From Anaerolineaceae bacterium (GTDB taxonomy: Bacteria > Chloroflexota > Anaerolineae > Anaerolineales > Anaerolineaceae), in contig PMIV01000288.1 of NCBI GenBank assembly GCA_003158355.1, forward strand, positions 21,854 through 29,951: DNA of 8,098 nucleotides, written 5' to 3'. This document shows positions 1-5,870 of the stretch, piece after piece (position 1 is the first letter of the stretch; each line of letters starts with the position of its first letter). The notes beneath the pieces are model-generated. The model was not told the origin of the DNA. It saw nothing but the letters and a program-made list of their open reading frames with translations, and made no database searches. Both the position numbers and the translations under genes were made by a program.

Positions 1-1
1 A

Positions 2-376
2 GTGATGCTGCCTGCGGCACTTCCATTCTTGACCAATTTTCTGGGTGTGCAAACCAACCCCAGGCTCTCCAGTTACATCAGCTTTATTACAAACCTGATC
101 TTTTGGGTCGGGGTTTGTTTTGAAATGCCGCTCTTTATTTATGTGTTGGCTCGGTTTAACCTGGTGACCCCGCACTCCATGTTGAGTTTCTGGCGGCAGG
201 CAATTGTCTTGATCGCTATTCTGGCAGCCGTCATTACACCGACTGTTGACCCGGTGAATATGAGCTTAATGATGGCCCCCCTGATTGTGTTATATTTTAT
301 TTCAATTCTGTTTGCCTGGCTGGCCGGGCGCGGCAGGAAATCTGAGTCTGAGCCCGAACCGGAACAAGAAGGCTAA
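2..376 (+). CDS. tatC: Sec-independent protein translocase TatC, C-terminal part (5' end outside window)
   Basis: TatC is the polytopic membrane subunit of the twin-arginine translocase; it recognises RR signal peptides and recruits TatA to export folded proteins. The frame is open at the left window edge, so only about 124 residues, the C-terminal half of a protein usually near 250 aa, are visible. They contain the family's late segments: a periplasmic stretch ending in SYISFITNLIFWVGVCFEMP, whose FE pair sits at the conserved Glu of TatC, then LARFNLVTP, WRQAIVLIAILAAVITP-TVDPVN and a last hydrophobic helix at about residues 88-108. The tail is hydrophilic and acidic (EPEPEQEG). The TAA stop overlaps the TAG stop of the convergent minus-strand gene within CTAA. 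No tatA is visible; it could lie upstream of the window. Confidence 0.93.
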   Translation: MMLPAALPFLTNFLGVQTNPRLSSYISFITNLIFWVGVCFEMPLFIYVLARFNLVTPHSMLSFWRQAIVLIAILAAVITPTVDPVNMSLMMAPLIVLYFISILFAWLAGRGRKSESEPEPEQEG

Positions 377-2088
377 CTTTTCAGTCGTTTTTGTTCCTCA
401 GCGAAGATACGCCGCAGGATAGTCACAGAAGTGGCATAAGTGGAATCCATGCCTTCATAGGATAAAGCTCCGGCTCCCAGGTTCTTGCCTTTGCTCAGGG
501 GTGTATCCGAAGCGTAATGTAGAATTCCCACATCAAAAGGTAATCCATACAAATTGACGATCTCATTAACCGGGTGGCGCATGGGGCGGAACATTTCGTA
601 TACAGCCGAGAGATACGGGCCAGCTTCCATCTCGATATCGGTATAGCCATCCCGATAGACAACGTCAGTGAGGCGGGCGTTCTGTAAGAAAGTACCCAGC
701 GCGGTAAGCGCTTTCTGGTTGTCGAGGACAGTGCCGTACGTCAGATAGGGCTGCACATCAGCCGCAGTAAATGCGTTCTTGAAAAGATAAGTATTTTCAG
801 AATGTTCATCCTGGACAACGTTCGGGATCATCACATCTCCGCGAACTCCATTGAGTGTGGCCGCTTTACCCATGACGTAAACACCTAAGATCTCGGTAAT
901 ATGTTCGGCGAGTTTGGTCAGCACGTGATAAGCACCTAACCCCAACGGATAATCGATGTTAATGATCAGGGCATTGGACTTTTGAATGACCGATTTAATA
1001 TCCCCAAGCTTTTCGATAAGACGGTGATCTACTTTATTGAGATCCAATCGACTCAGATCGATCACTTGAGTTTCAACATCGAAAGAATGGGAAGCCGGAA
1101 TTCGTTTGATGCCCTGAGCTTTCTCTTGGTCTACCTGTGCCTGGATCAGTGCATGCCCACCTGGCAATGCCTGAACTTTCTTTTGCGCGTAATATAAAAA
1201 ATTTTCCTGGTTGGAATCTGTCTTGCATTCCTGAATTTCTTTCCATTCCTGCAAGAGACCATGATCGCCTTTTTGGTTCAACAGATGAATGATCTCTTCT
1301 TTGTAAGAGAGTGCAAAACCGGAAATCAAGTTGATGATGCTGTGCGTGTTGCTGGATATGAAATAAACCGGTCGTTCGAGCACTTCGGGTGCAACAAGCT
1401 CGATATTGTCCCACCAAATGCGCGTAGCACGCCAGTACTCACTCAAAGAACCACTGAGCAGGCGGATACCAAAATCACAGCGGTTCTCAGAAATAGCGTG
1501 CAGGTTAGCGCTGAAATCTTTTCCCCAGATCGTTTTAAGACGGTTCAAATCTTCGACAGTGAGTTCGAGGTGGTCAGCCAATCTGGCAAAGGCTGTTTCA
1601 CCCTCTGTAACGGCAGCGTTGATCCAATCGACAGGGCAATTTTGCATGAGCAAATAAAGTTTATTCCATTCAATCTGATAGGCAGTCAATACTGGGATGA
1701 CATCCTCTATATCAGACTGACTGGCGATATAACAGGCCAGGGTTTCGTGCGTGTCAAAATAGCATAAGCGGCGGCGAGCACGGGCAGAGACCGATTGCCA
1801 ACCTTCGAATGACGCAAACCCGTGTCTGACAAACACTGAATCACTTTGTCCGAGCACGATCGATTTTACCTGAGAGATGCAATCAGGCAAGCGCAAAATT
1901 GCATAAATGAATGCAGAGGTATCCGGAGAGGATTTACGGGCATCAATATGCATGGAAGAGTTCATGCCGGCATGAACCTCTTCGAGGGTACGAATTTTGA
2001 CTTCTGTCGTTGAACGTAATAATGAATAAACGGTACGTAGATAAAGCTCAATTTCATCGGTAGTAAAACGCGGAACAATTCTCTCCAT
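373..2088 (-). CDS. DUF6909-like protein with nucleoside-phosphorylase-like C-terminal domain
   Basis: Protein of 571 aa with no signal peptide or clear membrane helix, so probably cytoplasmic. I recognise it from memory as resembling the DUF6909 family, whose function is unknown. Residues 1 to about 340 are mostly helical and Trp/Tyr-rich, without a motif I can name. Residues of about 375-560 resemble the nucleoside phosphorylase fold: a strand ending IINIDYPLG (about 375-383), then GKAATLNG (407-414) and GDVMIP (417-422), similar to the G-x-A-G-x-x GD-hxIP pattern of that superfamily, and IEMEAGP (485-491), similar to its ME ribose-binding motif. HYASD (524-528) and GMDSTYA (546-552) follow. 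The start was placed at 2088 because AAGAAAGG lies 6 nt upstream; an in-frame ATG at 2124 would add 12 residues but has no ribosome binding site. The gene is monocistronic, divergent from the zinc-ribbon gene and convergent with tatC. A nucleosidase or nucleotide-binding role is only inferred. Confidence 0.75.
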   Translation of the reverse strand: MERIVPRFTTDEIELYLRTVYSLLRSTTEVKIRTLEEVHAGMNSSMHIDARKSSPDTSAFIYAILRLPDCISQVKSIVLGQSDSVFVRHGFASFEGWQSVSARARRRLCYFDTHETLACYIASQSDIEDVIPVLTAYQIEWNKLYLLMQNCPVDWINAAVTEGETAFARLADHLELTVEDLNRLKTIWGKDFSANLHAISENRCDFGIRLLSGSLSEYWRATRIWWDNIELVAPEVLERPVYFISSNTHSIINLISGFALSYKEEIIHLLNQKGDHGLLQEWKEIQECKTDSNQENFLYYAQKKVQALPGGHALIQAQVDQEKAQGIKRIPASHSFDVETQVIDLSRLDLNKVDHRLIEKLGDIKSVIQKSNALIINIDYPLGLGAYHVLTKLAEHITEILGVYVMGKAATLNGVRGDVMIPNVVQDEHSENTYLFKNAFTAADVQPYLTYGTVLDNQKALTALGTFLQNARLTDVVYRDGYTDIEMEAGPYLSAVYEMFRPMRHPVNEIVNLYGLPFDVGILHYASDTPLSKGKNLGAGALSYEGMDSTYATSVTILRRIFAEEQKRLKS

Positions 2089-2094
2089 AAAATA

Positions 2095-2102
2095 CCTTTC
2101 TT
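2095..2102 (-). promoter_or_regulatory. Shine-Dalgarno that decides the start of the DUF6909-like gene
   Basis: On the minus strand AAGAAAGG is followed by a 6-nt spacer (TATTTT) and the ATG at 2088. The alternative ATG at 2124 is preceded by AT-rich sequence with no purine-rich site, so 2088 is the better start. Confidence 0.6.
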
Positions 2103-2108
2103 GAACTA

Positions 2109-2117
2109 ATTGTAGCA
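2109..2117 (-). promoter_or_regulatory. Candidate extended -10 promoter for the DUF6909-like gene
   Basis: On the minus strand the sequence reads TGC-TACAAT, an extended -10 element with a 5/6 match to TATAAT. No good -35 hexamer lies 16-18 nt upstream, which extended -10 promoters can tolerate. Transcription would begin near 2102, leaving a leader of only about 14 nt that starts at the Shine-Dalgarno. It would put the ATG at 2124 upstream of the transcript. The short leader makes this call tentative. Confidence 0.27.
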
Positions 2118-2138
2118 TAGGCATGAAAGAGTAATTTA

Positions 2139-2166
2139 TTGTAAAAAAATATTTTTGCCATACAAT
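2139..2166 (+). promoter_or_regulatory. Candidate sigma-70-type promoter for the zinc-ribbon protein gene
   Basis: TTGTAA (2139-2144, 4/6 match to TTGACA) and TACAAT (2161-2166, 5/6 match to TATAAT) are separated by 16 nt. Predicted transcription start is near 2173, giving a leader of about 45 nt that contains the AGGAGG site at 2206-2211. It overlaps AT-rich sequence that may also serve the divergent gene. Confidence 0.4.
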
Positions 2167-2217
2167 TAATATATTCGTGATGTTTAGGTTATTTAGAGTT
2201 CGATTAGGAGGATTAGG

Positions 2218-3102
2218 ATGGGATCAATTATTTGTCCGAATTGCGGAACTGAAAATCCGGGTGAAAACCAATTTTGTCAATCATGTGGGAAAGCACTTTC
2301 TGCTCCCAAGCCTGCTGCGGCAGACAAAACCGTTATTGCTGATCGCAGTAAAAAAGCCGCTGTTCCACCGCCACCCTCAGTAGGGGCTGCAACTTCAGCG
2401 CCAAAGCCGGTTAGAGAAACACAAACTCCGCCACCGCCTCCCATGCCAGTTGGGGCTGCGGTTCCTCCACCGCCTCCTCTTGCACCCAGATCAGGTCCGC
2501 AGGGGGATTACCAAGCTACCTCCATCAATAAATTGGGTATATGCACAGATGGATGGAGCGATGTAATTGAAGAGGCCGCACCTTTGGCGGAAAAGATAAA
2601 GCAAGAATTTTTAAAGGAGATGAATGCTGCCGTAATACCGGGTTTGCACATGGCGGAATCAAACCTGGTAAGCGGGGAATCAGAAGTCCGCAGCTACCAA
2701 TTAATTTACAATGGCAAGGGTTCTTCCATTGCCGTGCGTGTAGCTCCTTTTGGGAAGGATCTGGCGATCAGTTGGAACCTGTTCTCGCAGCGCTCGATCA
2801 ATTGGTTGACCGTTGGTATTTTGGGCGGAAGCGTCTTTTTGATTACCTTTCTTTTTCACCTCGTAAACGGTGCTTTTAATACCTATTTCTTCGTGGGATT
2901 TTTTAATTTTATAACTACTTTCCTAAGCTGGCTGTTGGTCCCCGGTTTGGGTTTGTTGTTATTTGGAAAAATCATGCGGGATAAATGGCTGGCTTTCTAT
3001 GCCAAAGACATTGATGAATTTGCAGCGGACGATGCTGCGGCACTTTCTACCGTTGTAGACAATGCCCTTTCACTGGCTGTCGAAAAGGCTCATGACAAGT
3101 AA
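2218..3102 (+). CDS. Zinc-ribbon, proline-rich membrane protein of unknown function
   Basis: This 294-aa protein is built from clear blocks. Residues 1-26 form a zinc ribbon with two CxxC knuckles (C6/C9 and C20/C23, pattern CPNCG-x9-FCQSCG), as in many small bacterial zinc_ribbon domains. Residues 28-100 are a low-complexity Ala/Pro linker with polyproline runs. Residues 105-190 are a folded region of mixed character (ICTDGWSDVIEEAAPLAEKI, later SYQLIYNGKGSSIAVRVAPF). Residues 196-217 and about 223-250 are hydrophobic and should form two or three membrane segments. The last 40 residues are soluble and acidic. A perfect AGGAGG lies 6 nt before the ATG. The gene stands alone between a divergent and a convergent neighbour, so context gives no function. 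The layout suggests a membrane-anchored sensor or scaffold with a cytoplasmic zinc ribbon, but I do not recognise the central domain. Confidence 0.88.
   Translation: MGSIICPNCGTENPGENQFCQSCGKALSAPKPAAADKTVIADRSKKAAVPPPPSVGAATSAPKPVRETQTPPPPPMPVGAAVPPPPPLAPRSGPQGDYQATSINKLGICTDGWSDVIEEAAPLAEKIKQEFLKEMNAAVIPGLHMAESNLVSGESEVRSYQLIYNGKGSSIAVRVAPFGKDLAISWNLFSQRSINWLTVGILGGSVFLITFLFHLVNGAFNTYFFVGFFNFITTFLSWLLVPGLGLLLFGKIMRDKWLAFYAKDIDEFAADDAAALSTVVDNALSLAVEKAHDK
2365..2481 (+). repeat. Degenerate in-frame repeat encoding polyproline / VGAA modules
   Basis: Within the linker of the zinc-ribbon protein, the module PPPP-S-VGAAT (residues 50-59) recurs as PPPPPMPVGAAV (71-82) and partly as PPPPPLAP (84-90). 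The DNA is also repetitive, with CCACCGCC-like runs followed by GGGGCTGC. Such tracts change length by slippage and slow ribosomes unless EF-P is present. Confidence 0.6.
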
Positions 3103-3124
3103 GGTTCCTTAAACATAGGCAAAA

Positions 3125-3152
3125 AAATGACTCTCCGGTTGGGGAGTCATTT
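3125..3152 (-). terminator. Rho-independent terminator between convergent genes, best for the HAD gene
   Basis: Arms 3125-3136 and 3141-3152 pair over 12 bp (core ATGACTCTCC / GGGGAGTCAT with one G-T wobble) around a 4-nt loop GGTT. On the minus strand the hairpin is followed by a run of T (complement of the A run at 3121-3127), a classic terminator for the HAD gene, whose TGA stop lies inside the arm. On the plus strand the hairpin starts 22 nt after the stop of the zinc-ribbon gene but has only a short T stretch, so it may work less well in that direction. Confidence 0.8.
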
Positions 3153-3911
3153 GCCGTTCCAATTTGTCAATAAAGCTGGAAGTTCTCGAAGTGTTTTGAT
3201 CTCCGCATCGGGTTGTAAGATTGGGTTGCTGAAATCAGAGGCTCGCTGGCTGCCTTTACGCCGCGATATCCAAATAGCTCTTATTCCCGCGAGATGAGCA
3301 CCTAGTACATCCGCATCCAGTGTATCGCCGACCATTATGGTCTCACTCAAATCGACCCCTAAGCTTTGAGCCGCATGTTGGAAAAGCAGTGGATTGGGTT
3401 TGCGAATTCCTTCACTGGCAGAAATGAGGATTGTCGAAAAATAGGGACGCAAATTATGCATATCCACCAGGTTATTCACATCCCATGCATTGGAGGCATT
3501 CGAGATCAGCCCTAACTTATAGCCGCTATCTATCAGCCACTGTAATGTCTCGTGAGTGTCTTCTTCAATCAGCCAGTATTTTTCAGTGACGAGGTACATG
3601 GCTTGCATGGCCTGCAGATATACTGCATTGCTAAAATGGTCCTGATCCGACTCGGCGAGAATTTGCTTAATGATGGATTCTACCGGTCTCTCCAAAAAAT
3701 CTTGTTCGCGTTGGTGATAGTAGCTCTTTATTTTATCGTCGAATTTTCGGGCGAAATCCGTGCGGTCGATCTGGCAGCCGGCATTTATCAGAGAGTCAGC
3801 CATCACCAGATAGGAATCCATGATGGTCTGGTTAAAATCACCGGAAAAGTAGATTAATGTATAGCCAAGGTCGAAAAATATGGCCTTGATCGTGTGAAAT
3901 TTTTCTAGCAT
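3147..3911 (-). CDS. HAD-superfamily hydrolase
   Basis: A 254-aa haloacid dehalogenase-type hydrolase, most likely a cytoplasmic phosphatase acting on a small phosphorylated metabolite. The four HAD motifs are present: motif I IFFDLGYTLI with nucleophile D14 and T18; motif II LGLISNAS with S137; motif III Lys K171 in GIRKPNPLLF; motif IV VGDTLDADVLGA with D196 and further Asp residues at 199 and 201. The insert between about residues 25 and 125 is helical, as in the C1-cap (phosphoglycolate phosphatase/dehalogenase) group. Motif I is DxGxT: the usual second Asp, the general acid/base, is Gly, as in some HDHD3-like members. The ATG has a weak TAGG site 7 nt upstream. It lies 80 nt downstream of the hydroxyacid dehydrogenase on the same strand and may use its own promoter. 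The substrate cannot be told from sequence. Confidence 0.9.
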   Translation of the reverse strand: MLEKFHTIKAIFFDLGYTLIYFSGDFNQTIMDSYLVMADSLINAGCQIDRTDFARKFDDKIKSYYHQREQDFLERPVESIIKQILAESDQDHFSNAVYLQAMQAMYLVTEKYWLIEEDTHETLQWLIDSGYKLGLISNASNAWDVNNLVDMHNLRPYFSTILISASEGIRKPNPLLFQHAAQSLGVDLSETIMVGDTLDADVLGAHLAGIRAIWISRRKGSQRASDFSNPILQPDAEIKTLRELPALLTNWNGK

Positions 3912-3949
3912 ATTGTAACCTAGCTCCTAACGATTGCCTATTTTAACCG

Positions 3950-3978
3950 ATTTTACATAGGTCAACTTATCAAGTTAA
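3950..3978 (-). promoter_or_regulatory. Candidate promoter for the HAD hydrolase gene
   Basis: On the minus strand TTAACT (3978-3973, 4/6 to TTGACA) is followed by 17 nt and TAAAAT (3955-3950, 5/6 to TATAAT), with TG directly before the -10. Transcription would start near 3943, giving a leader of about 31 nt. A second TAAAAT (3945-3940) behind TTGACC (3965-3960) has a spacer of only 14 nt and is less likely. This suggests the HAD gene can be expressed apart from the upstream operon. Confidence 0.37.
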
Positions 3979-3991
3979 ACACCTGTTCGGG

Positions 3992-5011
3992 TTAATAGCT
4001 TCGTCCTGGATCCACCCTGTTTAATAACGGTTCTCCATGAAAATAATGACTCAAGTTTTCAACAAACATGAAGCCAGCACGTTCTTTGTAATTCGGACTG
4101 AATCCTGAAACGTGCGGGGTGAGGATGATGTTGGGCAACTTCCATAACGGATTTTCCACAGGTAATGGTTCGCGGCTAAAGACATCCAAAACAGCGCCAG
4201 CGATCGTTTTTTCGGTCAAGGCCTGCAGCAAGGCTGTTTCATCCACAATTCCACCCCGGCTCACCACGATCAAAAAAGAACCGGGTTTCATGGCGCGAAT
4301 TTCTTCTTCCCCAAACGATCCTCGAGTCTGAGAAGTTAATGGCAGGGAGACGACCACAAAATCGCATAATTTGACCATGGATTTTGCCGCTTGAATCGGG
4401 TACAACCGGTGAAAAAAGTTGCCTTCCGGATCGCCGTGTCCCTCAATCGAATAACCGCTGTCCAGCGGGTTCATGGCGTCCCGTTTGGCAGCTAATACCT
4501 GGGCACCAAAGGGCTGCAGCAGGCGGGCTACCTCACGACCGATGCTGCCGTACCCCACCAGGCCAACGGTGGCATTAGTGAGTTCCCGGGGAGAGAATTT
4601 TTCCCAACGATCAATGGGCCAGTCGTGCTTGATCTGGTTTTGGATCAGTTCTGGCATGCGGTGTCCCAGGGCCAGCAGCATGCCTAAAATATACTCACCC
4701 TCTTGAATGGCAGATGCTCCGCTCATGGTGGTGATCTGCAGATCAGCTTTCTGCAGTAGAGGTGAATCCAGAATAAAATCTACCCCGGCATAATGGTATT
4801 GTATCCAGCGTAAATTGGGAGTGAGATTGAGGTCGGGGATCAACAGGTCCGTGTACAAAATTTCGGTCCGATTCCACAGATCAGCTGGTATTTCATCCAT
4901 TTTTTGGGCTGGGTGCAGGGTGAGATGAACGCGCGGAGTAGTCTCGCGTATTTTTTGCATCACAGATTCCGGGAATGGTATGGTTGTCAGGACCTCGATA
5001 TTTTTTGCCAT
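3992..5011 (-). CDS. D-2-hydroxyacid dehydrogenase, NAD(P)-dependent
   Basis: A 339-aa enzyme of the D-isomer-specific 2-hydroxyacid dehydrogenase family, interconverting a 2-oxoacid and a (R)-2-hydroxyacid with NAD(P)H. The split substrate-binding domain covers about residues 1-105 and 300-339. The Rossmann domain lies between, with VGLVGYGSIGREV (GxGxxG at 153-158). The catalytic triad is visible: R252 in VSRGG, E281 in FSREPLP and H300 in TPHVSG. The residues after the second Rossmann strand are AAKRDA, with basic residues where NAD enzymes carry an acidic one, so NADP(H) preference is possible. About 20 extra residues (180-205) lie between that strand and the next helix. The start ATG is only 4 nt after the stop of CoA-transferase subunit B, with AAAGGA 7 nt upstream, so the two are probably translationally coupled. 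Substrate unknown; (R)-2-hydroxyglutarate is one contextual guess. Confidence 0.92.
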   Translation of the reverse strand: MAKNIEVLTTIPFPESVMQKIRETTPRVHLTLHPAQKMDEIPADLWNRTEILYTDLLIPDLNLTPNLRWIQYHYAGVDFILDSPLLQKADLQITTMSGASAIQEGEYILGMLLALGHRMPELIQNQIKHDWPIDRWEKFSPRELTNATVGLVGYGSIGREVARLLQPFGAQVLAAKRDAMNPLDSGYSIEGHGDPEGNFFHRLYPIQAAKSMVKLCDFVVVSLPLTSQTRGSFGEEEIRAMKPGSFLIVVSRGGIVDETALLQALTEKTIAGAVLDVFSREPLPVENPLWKLPNIILTPHVSGFSPNYKERAGFMFVENLSHYFHGEPLLNRVDPGRSY

Positions 5012-5015
5012 GGAA

Positions 5016-5786
5016 CTATCCTTTCAAATAGATTCCTTCAGGGTCTAATTCATTACGTAATAAGTTTAACTCAGATTCGAGGACTGGTTCTGTGGTCTTT
5101 AAATTTGTGGCAATTTTGATTGGCCAACCTGTATTCTCTTTTACCTGTTCAACAGTGCAGCCGGGGTGAAGCGCAGTCAAGATCAATTCCCCGGTTTCGT
5201 CCGGTTCCATGCAACCCAGGTTGGTGACAACCATCAGCGGGCCACCGCCGCGGACACCGGCGGCTTCGCGTTCGGCACGACCGGATAAAAATCCGGCTGA
5301 AGTACAGAAATCCACTTTTTCGGGGAAGCGCCGCTTCTGGTGGGGAGTCATAATATAGCAGCGGTTGGCCCAGGCTGCCATCTCTTGCGAGCCGCCGGAG
5401 CCGGGTAAGCGGACCTTGGGGTGGGCATAGTCCCCGATCACGGTGGCGTTGATATTGGCATAGCGGTCGATCTGAGCGCCGCCTAAAAAACCTACATCCA
5501 CGTTGCCGCGCTGCAGGTAGAGAGTGAAAATGTCGTACATGCTGCATACAGAGCTGGCTCCGCTGACCAGGGTGGGGTCGCCAATTGAAAGCGGTAATCG
5601 CGCCGGCCGGGCGCCGATCACCCCGGCTTCGTAGATCATTTGCAAGTTGGGGGCGTGCGTGCGCCGGGCCAGGTTGCAGGCCAGGTTGGGCAGGCCGACG
5701 CCCACAAAAACAACGTCACCGTCACGCAGCAGCCTGGCGGCGTTGATGCACATCAGTTCAGAAGCTGTGTAAGAAAGATTTTCCAT
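5016..5786 (-). CDS. CoA-transferase subunit B (GctB-like, class I)
   Basis: The 256-aa beta subunit of a class I CoA-transferase of the glutaconate CoA-transferase type, moving CoA between carboxylic acids through an enzyme glutamyl-CoA thioester. MIYEAGVIGARP puts a Glu at residue 53, matching the catalytic Glu54 of the Acidaminococcus fermentans GctB subunit; IpdB-type relatives acting as hydrolases differ at the active site. Other family marks are DVVFVGVGLPNLA (24-36), the Gly loop GSGGSQEMA (129-137) and LTALHPGCTVEQVKENTGW (203-221). Length is normal for the family. An AAAAGG site (5800-5795) precedes the ATG by 8 nt. Its partner subunit A is upstream on the same strand but separated by the inserted GxxExxY cassette. 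The 2-hydroxyacid dehydrogenase starts 4 nt downstream. The acid substrate is not determined; glutaconate/2-hydroxyglutarate, acetoacetate-like or aromatic ring-cleavage acids are options. Confidence 0.9.
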   Translation of the reverse strand: MENLSYTASELMCINAARLLRDGDVVFVGVGLPNLACNLARRTHAPNLQMIYEAGVIGARPARLPLSIGDPTLVSGASSVCSMYDIFTLYLQRGNVDVGFLGGAQIDRYANINATVIGDYAHPKVRLPGSGGSQEMAAWANRCYIMTPHQKRRFPEKVDFCTSAGFLSGRAEREAAGVRGGGPLMVVTNLGCMEPDETGELILTALHPGCTVEQVKENTGWPIKIATNLKTTEPVLESELNLLRNELDPEGIYLKG

Positions 5787-5819
5787 GAGCTTTACCTTTT
5801 ACCTGCTAATGATGTTAAC

Positions 5820-5826
5820 CAAATCA
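5820..5826. repeat. 7-bp direct repeat, copy 1 (possible target-site duplication)
   Basis: CAAATCA on the + strand, 3 nt outside the inverted repeat at 5830-5855. An identical copy in the same orientation lies at 6294-6300, 1 nt outside the other inverted repeat. The pair brackets the GxxExxY cassette as a target-site duplication would. Confidence 0.5.
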
Positions 5827-5829
5827 TAT

Positions 5830-5855
5830 CCACTAATTTCACGAATCTCACTAAT
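5830..5855 (+). repeat. Inverted repeat, arm 1 (non-coding end of cassette)
   Basis: A 26-bp arm built from three 9-nt units CAC-N-AAT-Y-T (CACTAATTT, CACGAATCT, CACTAAT). Its inverted copy is at 6267-6292 with 23 of 26 positions identical. It lies 15 nt beyond the stop codon of the GxxExxY gene. Confidence 0.75.
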
Positions 5856-5870
5856 TTTAAAATCTTTGGT

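Noticed and set aside
1261..1767. Plus-strand open frame of 168 aa inside the DUF6909-like gene
   Set aside because: No family resemblance and no ribosome binding site; the minus-strand protein in the same place is coherent over 571 residues.
2143..2156. A-run/T-run palindrome as a terminator
   Set aside because: It has only A-T pairs and sits in a divergent promoter region where no gene ends.
2155..2160. TTGCCA as the -35 box of the zinc-ribbon gene
   Set aside because: No acceptable -10 lies 16-18 nt downstream; TTGTAA with TACAAT is a better pair.
5149..5547. Second minus-strand frame (132 aa) within CoA-transferase subunit B
   Set aside because: Arg/Pro-rich off-frame translation of a G/C-rich gene with no motif.
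5830..5855. Short 9-nt repeats read as a possible CRISPR array
   Set aside because: The units are directly abutting, with no spacers of regular length, and the second set is inverted.
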